DNA of 64,000 nucleotides from Campylobacter lanienae NCTC 13004. GTDB lineage: Bacteria; Campylobacterota; Campylobacteria; Campylobacterales; Campylobacteraceae. The stretch is from contig NZ_CP015578.1 of NCBI RefSeq assembly GCF_002139935.1, positions 930,001 through 994,000 of the forward strand, read 5' to 3'. The notes beneath the pieces are model-generated. The model saw only the letters and a list, made by a program, of their open reading frames with translations. It searched no databases and had not been told where the DNA came from. Below, piece by piece: positions 18,203 to 27,378 of the stretch. Every line of letters starts with the position of its first letter. Position 1 is the stretch's first letter. The translations under genes were made by a program, and so were the position numbers.

Positions 18203-18933
18203 AATATATTTATCAAAGTATAGTTTTAGCTTTTGCTATATTAATATGGCATATATTTAGCTCTGAGCTAATTCCATCGCCTATGCAAGTTTTAGACGCA
18301 TTTAGGCTAATAATAGATAATAATAGCTTACAAATTGGAATTATAGATTCGCTATATAGATATGGTATTGGGCTTATTTTGGGTGTGATTTTTGGTGTTT
18401 TTGTTGGCTTTATATTTGGGTTTAATCCCAAATTTGCTAGCGCCTTTGATCCGCTATTTAACCTTTTACGCCCTATTTCGCCTATAGCGTGGGTTCCTAT
18501 GGTTTTAATAATATTTGGTATTGGCGATTTGCCAACTATATTTATCATAGCTTATTCTGTATTTTTCCCTATGGTTTTGCTCTCTACAAAAGCTATTAGA
18601 GATGTTCCAAGTGAGCTAATTATCGTGGCTAAAAACTTTGGCGCATCAAGGTGGCAAATCTTAAAAAGCGTTATATTTCCATCTAGCTTTTTATCTTTGA
18701 TATCTAGCCTTAAATTAGCTGCAGCTTTGGCATGGATAAATTTAGTTGTTGGCGAGATGCTAGGGGCTCAAACTGGTCTTGGATATATCATCATAGATAG
18801 CAGAAATCAGCTTAGAATCGATATCTTAATAGCCACTATCATAACTATCGGTATAATAGGTATGATTATCAATGCTCTATTTGGTTATATAGAAAAAGTA
18901 GTATCAAGGAAGTATGGCTATGATAGAAATTAG
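18199..18933 (+). CDS. ABC transporter permease (SsuC/TauC-like)
   Basis: 244-residue inner-membrane subunit with about six helices. The cytoplasmic coupling loop shows the EAA-type motif KNFGASRWQILKSVIFPSS, which docks on the ATPase. GEMLGAQTGLGYII near the end is the usual SsuC/TauC/NrtB signature. It works with the binding protein before it and the ATPase after it, whose gene overlaps by 20 bases. Confidence 0.9.
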   Translation: MKYIYQSIVLAFAILIWHIFSSELIPSPMQVLDAFRLIIDNNSLQIGIIDSLYRYGIGLILGVIFGVFVGFIFGFNPKFASAFDPLFNLLRPISPIAWVPMVLIIFGIGDLPTIFIIAYSVFFPMVLLSTKAIRDVPSELIIVAKNFGASRWQILKSVIFPSSFLSLISSLKLAAALAWINLVVGEMLGAQTGLGYIIIDSRNQLRIDILIATIITIGIIGMIINALFGYIEKVVSRKYGYDRN

Positions 18934-19663
18934 CAATTTAAAAAAATCTTTTAAGGATATTTGCGTTTTACACGATATAAATTTGCGTGTTGAAAATGGC
19001 GAATTTTGTGTTCTTTTAGGAGCTAGTGGGAGTGGCAAAAGCACGATTTTGAAGATATTAAGCTCTCTTGAAAGTTTCGATGGTGGGAGCATTAAATTTG
19101 ATAATTCTGAGTTCAAAAATCAAATCCCAAGCTCCAAAGATCGCCAAATAATAATGCAACACTACTCACTAATGCCATGGCTAAACGCAGAAGACAATAT
19201 CAAATTCGCTCTTAAATGCTCTGGGATAAAAGATAAAAATCAGATTGATAAGATATCAAAAAAATATCTTAGCTTAGTTGGACTTGGAAATATATCTAAA
19301 AAATATCCCCACTCATTAAGTGGCGGTCAATGCCAAAGAGTAGCGATAGCTAGGGCTTTAGCTCTTGATCCGCAGGTGCTATTTTTAGATGAGCCTTTTA
19401 GTGCTTTAGACCCAGTTGTTAGAGCAAATTTACAAACCGAGCTTAAAGAATTAACTAAAAATAAGCAAGTTATATTTGTCACTCATGATATTGATGAGGC
19501 TATACTTTTAGGTGATAAGATAGTTATTTTACACAATGGCGAGATAATAAAAGAGATCAAAAATCCTAAATTTACCCCAAATACTCCAAAATATTTTGAG
19601 CTAAAATCTATAATATATAAGCTAATTAATGGCGAAATAGAAAATATAGAATATATGATATAA
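18914..19663 (+). CDS. ABC transporter ATP-binding protein (SsuB/TauB-like)
   Basis: 249-residue ATPase that energises the importer. Walker A GASGSGKST is at 36-44, the signature is LSGGQCQRVAIARAL, Walker B is VLFLDEPFSALD, and the switch His is in FVTHDIDEA. The start may be M1 (18914) or M3 (18920); both follow AAGGAAG. Last gene of the operon; a hairpin after the stop probably terminates transcription. Confidence 0.92.
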   Translation: MAMIEISNLKKSFKDICVLHDINLRVENGEFCVLLGASGSGKSTILKILSSLESFDGGSIKFDNSEFKNQIPSSKDRQIIMQHYSLMPWLNAEDNIKFALKCSGIKDKNQIDKISKKYLSLVGLGNISKKYPHSLSGGQCQRVAIARALALDPQVLFLDEPFSALDPVVRANLQTELKELTKNKQVIFVTHDIDEAILLGDKIVILHNGEIIKEIKNPKFTPNTPKYFELKSIIYKLINGEIENIEYMI

Positions 19664-19684
19664 GATAGCCAAAATGGCTATCTT
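19662..19684. terminator. Hairpin between convergent ATPase and flaC genes
   Basis: Perfect 9-bp stem AAGATAGCC / GGCTATCTT with a 5-base loop. It lies exactly in the 23 bases between the stop of the ABC ATPase gene and the stop of flaC. Its position suggests a bidirectional terminator, although neither side has a long T-run. Confidence 0.7.
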
Positions 19685-19686
19685 GC

Positions 19687-20439
19687 TTATCTTAGTAGCG
19701 ATGAAACTTGTTGAGCTAATAAGCTCATATTGTGAGCAGCCGCCAAAGTCGTGCTATTGAGCTGTAAATTTGCGTTATTTAAATCACTTAAATTTTTTAC
19801 TACATCGTTATTTTGCAGCTGTGATTCACTAGCTTTGGCTGAATTTGCCGCTGTGATACTAGCATTAATATTACTCAAAAGACCTTGCTGAGTACTACCA
19901 ATGTCAGCTCTCATAGCATTAACGCTATCTCTAAAAGCAGCTATGCTATCTTGAGAGCTAATATCAATTGAGCTAATATTTGGACTATTTAGCGATATTG
20001 TAGTTACAGAGCTACCAGTTTGAAAATTCAGAGTTGAGCCAAAGATATTATTACCATTAAAGCTAGTTGAGTTCAAGGTATCTTGCATAGAGGTTTTGAG
20101 CGCTTCGGCTTCGCTTGTGATAGCTGATCTTGCGTTGCTATCCATCGCTAGGCTAGTTGAGCGAATCGAAAGCTCATTCAATCTATCAGCCCCATTTGTT
20201 AAATTTTGTAATGCTCCATCAGCGATTTGTAAAACCCCAATTGCGTCATTTGCATTGCTAACGCCTTGAGAGATGGCGTTAGCGTTACTTAAAAGCGCAT
20301 TAGCGATAACCATATTAGCACTATCACTACCGCTAATAGCACGATTTGCTGAGATATTATCTAAGGCTTTATTAGCACTATTTTGAGCGTTGTTTAAATA
20401 GTAATTTTGCATACTATTTGAGTAGTCATTTATTTTCAT
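19687..20439 (-). CDS. flaC: Secreted flagellin homologue FlaC
   Basis: 250 residues, the length of C. jejuni FlaC (about 249) and far shorter than filament flagellins. It keeps the N-terminal D0/D1 heptads (AQNSANKALDNISANRAISG, then NDAIGVLQIADGALQNLTNGADRL) and the C-terminal D0 helix (AAAHNMSLLAQQVSSLLR), but has almost no variable centre. In C. jejuni FlaC is exported through the flagellar apparatus, is not needed for the filament, and binds host cells or modulates TLR5. Single gene, convergent to the ABC operon, with AAAGGAG before the start. No clear sigma28 -10 was seen upstream. Confidence 0.88.
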   Translation of the reverse strand: MKINDYSNSMQNYYLNNAQNSANKALDNISANRAISGSDSANMVIANALLSNANAISQGVSNANDAIGVLQIADGALQNLTNGADRLNELSIRSTSLAMDSNARSAITSEAEALKTSMQDTLNSTSFNGNNIFGSTLNFQTGSSVTTISLNSPNISSIDISSQDSIAAFRDSVNAMRADIGSTQQGLLSNINASITAANSAKASESQLQNNDVVKNLSDLNNANLQLNSTTLAAAHNMSLLAQQVSSLLR

Positions 20440-20498
20440 CTCATACTCCTTTGATTAACTTTTAAGTAAATTTTACTATTAAAGTATTGAAATTTACC

Positions 20499-22596
20499 TT
20501 AAAAATTCGCCCTTACATTTAGCCATATATTTCTACCTGGGATCATTCTTTGATATTGATTTGTGTATGATAATCCCCTAGTGCCTTGGTAAGTTACATA
20601 ATCTACAAAATTCTCATCAAGCAAGTTATTTATCACAGCACCAATTGTAATGCCATTGCTAAATTTATAATTAGCACCCAAATCCACAACATGCATATCT
20701 TTAAAATAATCCCCCACGCCGGAGTTAGCGACATTAGCATTGTCTGTTGGGGTTTTTAGCTTTGCGCTCCATCTAAGGTATGTATCCCAACTTTTGGCTT
20801 TATATGAGAGCTTAGTAGATAGATTGTGAAGTGAGATATCATTTAGAGCTTTGCCCTTATCTTGTCCGCTTTTTTCTCTGTTTTAGTATATCCATATGAG
20901 AAATCAGCGTAAATTCCCCTTGGGATTATATTTTCAAAAAGCGCCTTAGACTGGATACCTAGCTCAAAGCCTTTTGATATAGCTTTATCGACATTTTCAT
21001 ATATTGAGCAAGTATTCCCACCATAGGCACCACAATTTCCATATCCATTTGGCAATTGCTGACCACTCTCATAAGTTTGAGTTGAGATAGCATCGCTAAA
21101 TTGTGTATAAAACGCAGTTGCGCTGATATCAGCCCATATCCACTCATATATGGTGCTTATCTCATAGCTTAGGGTTCTTTCTACATCTAATCCATTATTG
21201 CCGTATTGATCTGCAGTGTCACGAGAGCTATAATACCCATCATATCTATTACCTAAATCTGGCGCTTTAAGACCGCTACTAATACCAAATTTAAATGTCA
21301 AATCTTGAGTTGGATATAAATTTAGATAAAATCTTGGGTTAAAAAATGTCCCATAAGTCTCTATGTGATTTACCCTACCACCTAAAGTAGAGCTAATATA
21401 CTCGTTAAATAGATATTCACCCTCAGCATATCCGGCAATTGTATATTGATCGGCGCTATAATTTGTTTGATGATTATCTAAGCTTTCAAATGATAAATAT
21501 GGACCAAAATTCAAAATCAATGAGCCATAAGAGCCATAATCAAAATCTAGCATATTTTGATTACTAAAAATTAGATTATCATATTTTACCCTATTTGCTC
21601 TGTTTTTCTCACCCTTTTCATCGCCGACATTTGCTATTATGTGTGGTATTCTTTCTGTTAGGGCGTATTGGATATATGAGTTTGTCTTACCCCATGAGTA
21701 TTCACCGCTATGCCCGATTGAGTTATCGTATTTGTGATACTCTCTTACTCCTGTTATTTGAGAGCTACTAGTATTTAGCGTCCCTAAGCGTTGGAATCCA
21801 TATTCGCTATCTAAATATACTGAATTTGCCCCATCAATATCATAATTGATCTTACCACCTAATGAGTAATTTACATACGCAGTTGGACTGTGAGAGGTGT
21901 ATGGGTTGTTACTACCGTCGGGATATGTATATCCTGGGATATCTTTTTTAAGGAATTCATTTTTATCACTATCATAATACTTCCCGCGCAAACTAAGAGT
22001 AATGCCATTGCCAAGCGGAGCAAATACATTGCCATTTAATCCATACATATTACCCCAAGTATCGTGGTGCTCTTGGAGTCTTGACTCTAAAGAGATTGTC
22101 GCTGATGCTTTATCGGCGCTTTTTTTAGTAATTATATTGTGATAACCCCACCCATCGCATCTGAACCATATATGAGCGATGCTGGGCCACGGATTATCTC
22201 AACTTTTTCTATCATAGAAACCGGAGGCAAAAATCCGCTAGTAGAGTCAAATCCATTACCATCAAAGGCCGCATCCATATTGATTCGTTTGCCATCTACT
22301 AATATCAGGGTATATTTACTAGCCATACCACGCATTTTTATAGCTGAAGAGCCGGTTTTGCTAATCTCGGTGCTAACTCCTGGGACATCTTGGACGATAT
22401 CACCTAGGTCTCTTATGGGGCGATTTTGAATTTCATCGCCATCGATAATGCTAATTGTCGCTGGGGCGTCTTTGATACTTTGAGCAAATCCGCTCGCTGA
22501 AACAACAGATTTATCTAATACCGCACTCTCATTAGCATTAGATAGACTAAGACCTAAAGCAGTAGCAGCAGCTACTGAAAAAAATCTATTGAACAT
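20499..22596 (-). pseudogene. TonB-dependent outer-membrane receptor, two frameshifts
   Basis: The frames concatenate to a receptor of roughly 700 residues. Piece one (22596 to 22134) has a signal peptide (MFNRFFSVAAATALGLSLS) and most of the plug (DKSVVSASG, RPIRDLGDIVQDVPGV, RGPASLIYGSDAMGGVITI). A 2-base TA excess (ATATAATT for ATAATT) then gives a stop; the next frame resumes with ITKKSADKASATIS. Piece two (to about 20870) covers most of the barrel and breaks in an A6 run, where A7 would keep frame (EKKSGQDKGKALND). Piece three ends NIWLNVRANF, a C-terminal Phe typical of barrel proteins. It is most like siderophore, heme or colicin-I-type receptors. As given it cannot make a full barrel. 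Confidence 0.85.
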
Positions 22597-22608
22597 AAAT
22601 TTATCCTT

Positions 22609-22627
22609 GATAATGATTATTAAAAAC
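22609..22627 (-). promoter_or_regulatory. Probable Fur box upstream of the TonB receptor
   Basis: GATAATGATTAT matches the left and central part of the Fur consensus (GATAATGATAATCATTATC). It lies just before the ribosome-binding site AAGGA and the receptor ATG. Iron repression of the receptor is inferred. The divergent ATP-grasp gene shares this 160-base region. Confidence 0.6.
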
Positions 22628-22758
22628 AGAATTGTAGCAAATAAAATATTAAAGTTATTTAAATTTTGATAATTATTACTAATATTATAAATAATATAAG
22701 AATAATCTAAATTTAACCGATTTTTGCTATAATTTCGCAAAAATCCAAAAGGCAAAAT

Positions 22759-23934
22759 TTGAATATCCAAAATAAAATCGCCCTAGTAATCGGAGCTAGT
22801 ATTGAGAGCTTGATAGCTATAAGATACGCTAAAAATCTTGGCTTAAAGGTTGTGGCATTTGATGGAGATGAAAGTGCCTTAGGGTTAAAAGAAGCCGATA
22901 TTTCATATATAGTTGATATCACAAAACCAGAGCTTATAATCTCTAAATTAAAAAGAGATGGACTAACTCCAAGCTTAATTTTACCTGTGCCTATCGGGCG
23001 ATCTATTGTTAGTATAGGTGCTTTAAATGAGTATTATCATTTAGATGGTTTTGGCTATAAAATCGCTGATATTTGCTCTGATAAGCTCAAATTTGCTAGT
23101 GCTTTAGTAGATAATGGGGGGGGGTTAGGCTCTTTAAGAGATATAAAATTTGATATATTTGATCCAAATTTAAATCACAATAAGCTTAAATTTCCACTAA
23201 TAATCAAGCCAAGATTTGGCAGTGGTAGCAAAGATACGATGGTTATTTCTAATCTTGATGAGCTTAAAAATATCGCTAAAAATATTAAATTTACTAAAAT
23301 GGATTTTTTAATCGAAGAGTTTATAGATGGCTTAGAGTATGGGATTGACGCTGTTATTATCAATGGCGAATTTCATCATATCTTATCAAGACAAAAGCTA
23401 TTAACCCCACTCCCATATAGACAAGCTATAGGGTATATTAGCATAGATGAAATACCATCCATTAGTAGCTATATCCAAAAGGTTATAACCAAATTAAATA
23501 TAGATAATTGTTTATTACACGCTGATATAATAATCAAAGATAATAGAGCATTTATCATAGAGCTATCTACTCGCCCAAGCGGGCATTATCTAAGTAAATT
23601 TATAGAGATTACAACTGGGATAAATCCTACAAAAGAGTGGATAAATAAAAGCCTAAATCTACCATATAACTTCAAACCAAAATTTAGAAAAAATACAATA
23701 ATACGCTATTTTGATTTTGAAGGCGACTGGATAGCGGCCGATTTTGACTTGCTTAAAGATAGCTTAGGGATTGTAGATTATAGGTGCGAAATTAATTCGA
23801 CACTACCAAAAGTTATAGATGGCTCTACCATAATGGATAGAGGCTATGCGATAATACAAACCAACTCAAAGGAGCAATCACTCATAAACACACAAAAATT
23901 AATATCAAATTTTAAAAGGAAAATAGATGGATGA
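22759..23934 (+). CDS. ATP-grasp ligase with an in-frame G9 tract (phase-variable)
   Basis: 391 residues starting at a TTG placed nine bases after AAAAGGC; no ATG is near the N-terminus. A Rossmann-like pre-ATP-grasp domain comes first (ALVIGASIESLIAIRYAKNL). The ATP-grasp core follows: LIIKPRFGSGSKD (about 137-149), FLIEEFIDGLEYGIDAVIING, and metal-binding LLHADIIIKDNRAFIIELSTRPSG. Such enzymes join a carboxylate to an amine through acyl-phosphate; the substrate is unknown. Nine G at 23116-23124 encode G120-G122. With G8 the frame stops at codon 123 (TAG), and with G10 at codon 132 (TGA), so slippage would switch the enzyme off. This copy is ON. The gene is coupled to two methyltransferases. 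Confidence 0.85.
   Translation: MNIQNKIALVIGASIESLIAIRYAKNLGLKVVAFDGDESALGLKEADISYIVDITKPELIISKLKRDGLTPSLILPVPIGRSIVSIGALNEYYHLDGFGYKIADICSDKLKFASALVDNGGGLGSLRDIKFDIFDPNLNHNKLKFPLIIKPRFGSGSKDTMVISNLDELKNIAKNIKFTKMDFLIEEFIDGLEYGIDAVIINGEFHHILSRQKLLTPLPYRQAIGYISIDEIPSISSYIQKVITKLNIDNCLLHADIIIKDNRAFIIELSTRPSGHYLSKFIEITTGINPTKEWINKSLNLPYNFKPKFRKNTIIRYFDFEGDWIAADFDLLKDSLGIVDYRCEINSTLPKVIDGSTIMDRGYAIIQTNSKEQSLINTQKLISNFKRKIDG
23116..23124 (+). repeat. Poly-G tract (G9) inside the ATP-grasp gene
   Basis: Nine consecutive G within an AT-rich gene, preceded by AAT and followed by TTAGG. Runs of eight or more G are the usual contingency-locus signal in Campylobacter. Confidence 0.95.
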
Positions 23935-24604
23935 GATAATAAAAGCTCAAGAGCACTCATATAAATTATGGGAACAACATATATCTAACTCAATGCTACT
24001 ATACCCAAATGAGTATTTGACTCGCTATATCTATGCTAATAAAAGAGATTTTAATAGTATATTGGATTTTGGCTGCGGTGATGGAAGGCACTTAGAGATG
24101 ATAGCTAGGGCTGGACTAGAGCATATAATTGGCGTAGATTATAACCGTTCAGTGCTAGATATAGCTCAGCAAAGATGTCAAAAATATAATATCAAATGCG
24201 AGTTATATCAAAATAATCAAAACAAAAAATTAAACGAGCTAATAAAAGATGAGTTAGATTGCGTAGTTTGCTGGGGGATAACCCTTACTAATGCTTATTA
24301 TATGACAAGTGAGATTTTTAAACAATTTGCTAAAATATTAAAGCCAAATGGCAAGGTGATAGCTAATTGGAGAGCACAAGATGACTCACTATATGGCGAT
24401 GGCAAAGAGATAGCTAAAGATACATTTATAATTGAGCGTGATAGCCATAAAGGAATGCTATATTATATCCCAAATTTAGATGATATAAAAGAGATTTATA
24501 GGGGTGTGAATTTAGAGATTATAAGCATAGATAGCGAGAGATTTACTACTGATAATGGCAAGATTATAAACTCATGGCATATCATAGAAGCCAAAAAAAT
24601 TTAA
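23927..24604 (+). CDS. Class I SAM-dependent methyltransferase
   Basis: 225 residues, Methyltransf_11/25-like. The SAM-binding motif I DFGCGDGRH is at 47-55, the acidic residue ending beta2 is in IIGVDYNRS, and CVVCWGITLTN occupies the motif IV position. The N-terminus (LWEQHISNSMLLYPNEYLTRYI) is shared with the next gene. It overlaps the ATP-grasp gene by eight bases, so it should be translated with it. It may methylate the ATP-grasp product, or a glycan if this is a surface-modification cassette. Confidence 0.85.
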   Translation: MDEIIKAQEHSYKLWEQHISNSMLLYPNEYLTRYIYANKRDFNSILDFGCGDGRHLEMIARAGLEHIIGVDYNRSVLDIAQQRCQKYNIKCELYQNNQNKKLNELIKDELDCVVCWGITLTNAYYMTSEIFKQFAKILKPNGKVIANWRAQDDSLYGDGKEIAKDTFIIERDSHKGMLYYIPNLDDIKEIYRGVNLEIISIDSERFTTDNGKIINSWHIIEAKKI

Positions 24605-24626
24605 ACTAAAATTTAAAAGGAATTTA

Positions 24627-25313
24627 ATGAAAAATAGCGTAAATGATTATAAAGAGCATTTTGATTTTTGGGAAGATTTGATATTAAGCGGAGATAGAAT
24701 TTATCCTAGTGAGTTTGTTGTGCGATTTGCTTTTAAGAATAAATTTAAAAGCGTGCTTGATTTTGGCTGTGCTAATGGTAGGCATTTAGAGTGTTTTAGC
24801 AAGGCTGGTGCTACTAGATTAATAGGCATTGACCTAAATCAAAAGCCACTTAATCTAGCCAAAAGTAGATTAGAGCCGATCATAAATAGCCGTGGCGCCA
24901 CACTAGAGCTATATAGTAATAAAAATAGAGATATTAATGAAATTTTAAAAGATATTAGAGTTGATGCGATACTTCTTTGGGAGATAGCATATTTATATAC
25001 ACCAAATATAGTTTTAAATCTTTTAAACTCACTCAAATCTCATCTAAATCCAAATGGCAAAATGCTTATAAATTTCATTAGCAAAGATGATAGCTTAAAA
25101 ATCGACGCAAAGCCTTTAGGCGAAAATATTTATGAGATTACAGAGCCAACTCATAGGGGGTTGATTTTTACATTTTATGATTTAGATATGATTACAGAGC
25201 TTATGAAAAAGGCTGGTTTAAAAATAATATCTATAGAAAAAAACCACTTTTGGCTAGATGGTGGCGCTATCAAGCATGACTATATCAATATCCAAGCCAC
25301 GCATGATAGCTAA
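24627..25313 (+). CDS. Class I SAM-dependent methyltransferase, paralogue of the preceding gene
   Basis: 228 residues. Motif I is DFGCANGRH at 45-53, followed by LIGIDLNQKPLNLAK. The leader FWEDLILSGDRIYPSEFVVRFAF is collinear with the corresponding part of the upstream protein, so the pair is an old tandem duplication that has diverged considerably. A ribosome-binding site (AAAAGGA) lies before the ATG. It ends four bases from the convergent hisD stop. The substrate is unknown; two enzymes suggest two methylated positions or two alternative substrates. Confidence 0.85.
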   Translation: MKNSVNDYKEHFDFWEDLILSGDRIYPSEFVVRFAFKNKFKSVLDFGCANGRHLECFSKAGATRLIGIDLNQKPLNLAKSRLEPIINSRGATLELYSNKNRDINEILKDIRVDAILLWEIAYLYTPNIVLNLLNSLKSHLNPNGKMLINFISKDDSLKIDAKPLGENIYEITEPTHRGLIFTFYDLDMITELMKKAGLKIISIEKNHFWLDGGAIKHDYINIQATHDS

Positions 25314-25317
25314 AAAT

Positions 25318-26598
25318 TTAAACCCTAAACTCCACAGAAAGCTTATGAGCCTCTAGCCCCTCAGCATCAGCTAGAGCCATACAAGCCTTGCTAAGCTCAT
25401 CAATTGCTCTTTTGTTCATCGAAATTATAGAGCTTTTTTTGATGAAATTACTCACGCTTAAAGGTGAGAAAAATCTAGCGCTACCACCTGTTGGTAGCGT
25501 GTGATTTGGCCCAGCTAGATAGTCTCCTATCGCTTCAGGAGTATAATGGCCTAAAAATATCGCCCCAGCGTGCTTGATGCGTGGTAGATACTCATACGCA
25601 TTATCACACGCTATCTCTAAATGCTCCACAGCCAACTCATTCATCAATTCCACACACTCATCCATATCACGAGCGACGATTATAGCAGCTTTATTATCTA
25701 TACTTGCTTTGGCTATCTCATATCTTTTTAAATTTGGCAATAATCTTTGAATTTCACTATTAACCTTAGTGGCAAACTCATCACTAAAAGTAATTAAAAA
25801 GCTACTAGCTATCTCATCGTGTTCAGCTTGGCTTAATAGATCGATAGCTATATGAGTAGGATTAGCACTCTCATCAGCTATCACGCCTATTTCGCTTGGG
25901 CCTGCTATCATATCTATATTGACATCACCATAAACCATCTTTTTAGCCGTTGCGACAAAGATATTACCAGGACCAGTAATTACATCAACTTTTTTAATAC
26001 TCTTAGTCCCATACGCCATAGCCGCTATAGCACTAGCGCCACCTACTTTATAGGCATTTTTGATACCTAAAAGATGCATAGCACCAAGCAATAAAGAATT
26101 AACCACACCACCAACAGCGGGAGTACAAACCACTATATCCTTCACCCCTGCTACTATAGCTGGGACTGCATTCATAATCAATGAGCTAGGATATGCGGCT
26201 TTGCCACCTGGGATATATAGCCCTGCTCTATCTACGGGCGTTACCTTTTGACCTAAGAGCGCACCGCTAGGCTCAAAGTCTATCCATGACTTTTCTACCT
26301 GTTTTTCGTGGTAAGATTTTATCCTTTTATATGCTACTTCTAAGGCGTTTTTAAGCTCACTATCTAAAGCTTCATAAGCACTTTTCATCTCATCAGTGCT
26401 TATAGCTAGATTATCTTTTACTTCCCACTTATCAAATTTAGCTATTTGGGCTTTTAATGCCTCATCGCCATGGGCTTTAATCTCATTTATAATACCATTT
26501 ACAATTGGCATTACGCTTTGTATATCCATATTTGAGCGATTGACTAATGAGTTAAACTCATCTTTAAAATTTGCTTGATTGCTATATAAAATTTTCAT
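25318..26598 (-). CDS. hisD: Histidinol dehydrogenase
   Basis: 426 residues. It oxidises L-histidinol to L-histidine in two NAD-linked steps with a catalytic zinc. Signatures include GPGNIFVATAKKMVYG, DMIAGPSEIGVIADES, the SQAEHD motif with zinc ligands, and GPNHTLPTGGSARF. The ATG at 26598 is preferred to the one six bases upstream because GGAG would touch the latter. The gene stands apart from other his genes here, as is common in this genus. Confidence 0.97.
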   Translation of the reverse strand: MKILYSNQANFKDEFNSLVNRSNMDIQSVMPIVNGIINEIKAHGDEALKAQIAKFDKWEVKDNLAISTDEMKSAYEALDSELKNALEVAYKRIKSYHEKQVEKSWIDFEPSGALLGQKVTPVDRAGLYIPGGKAAYPSSLIMNAVPAIVAGVKDIVVCTPAVGGVVNSLLLGAMHLLGIKNAYKVGGASAIAAMAYGTKSIKKVDVITGPGNIFVATAKKMVYGDVNIDMIAGPSEIGVIADESANPTHIAIDLLSQAEHDEIASSFLITFSDEFATKVNSEIQRLLPNLKRYEIAKASIDNKAAIIVARDMDECVELMNELAVEHLEIACDNAYEYLPRIKHAGAIFLGHYTPEAIGDYLAGPNHTLPTGGSARFFSPLSVSNFIKKSSIISMNKRAIDELSKACMALADAEGLEAHKLSVEFRV

Positions 26599-26649
26599 AA
26601 ACATCTCCTTGAATTCACAAAATTATACTCTATTTTAAACAACTTAATC

Positions 26650-27378
26650 TTAATCACCATTAATTTCAAAAATTAACTCGATTTTTAATTTTGTCTTTAT
26701 AATATTTAATAAATTTAAATTTGGAAATTTAATCTCCATCAACTCATCAAAACTCTTAGCCCCATTTAACGCCAAATAACGCAAAATAATCCCCCGATAA
26801 TGCTTAGCAAAGTGGCTGATAGCTCTACCATTTTTTAGGAATTTCATAGTTGTATATGGGGATTTAATAGAGTAGAATTTATCATAATATCCAGCCCTAA
26901 GATCTAATATCTCATCGCCACCCAATAACTCATCTAAAGCGGTATTAAGCCTAGTTTTATAATACTTCACACTATCTATATCACCTATCATTTGACCTTG
27001 TTTAAGCTTATAAAATCTAACATAATCCCCAGCCCTTAACACCCCATAAAGATTAGAAAATATCAATAAATTCTCATCAATATATCTAGCTGATTTTTCA
27101 TCTAAACTTGGATAATCCAAAGCATCATACGCCACGCCATCATACAAAAGCACAGCCTTGTGATAGAGATTTTGGGCTGATAAATTCGCTATTTTATCAA
27201 TCTCTTTAGACTCTTTAATCCCAAAAATCTCGCTTAAAGCTCTCTCATCTTTGCTATTTAAAATTTCATAATATCTATTTAAAATTTCATCTCTATCACA
27301 ATTTATAGCTATCAAAGCCGATTTAAGCGGATTTAGTGTTGGCTTTTTGCTCTCACTTGGCGAAAATAGTATTTTCAC
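26650..27378 (-). CDS. yaaA: YaaA family peroxide stress protein (DUF328)
   Basis: 242 residues beginning MKILFSPSESKKPT, the signature N-terminus of YaaA. In E. coli the protein lowers free iron under H2O2 stress and has DNA-binding activity. Further markers are YDGVAYDALDYPSL, FSNLYGVLRAGDYVRFYKLK and DLRAGYYDKFY. The start lies inside the 3' end of the HIT gene (26-base overlap), so expression is probably coupled. Confidence 0.88.
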   Translation of the reverse strand: MKILFSPSESKKPTLNPLKSALIAINCDRDEILNRYYEILNSKDERALSEIFGIKESKEIDKIANLSAQNLYHKAVLLYDGVAYDALDYPSLDEKSARYIDENLLIFSNLYGVLRAGDYVRFYKLKQGQMIGDIDSVKYYKTRLNTALDELLGGDEILDLRAGYYDKFYSIKSPYTTMKFLKNGRAISHFAKHYRGIILRYLALNGAKSFDELMEIKFPNLNLLNIIKTKLKIELIFEINGD

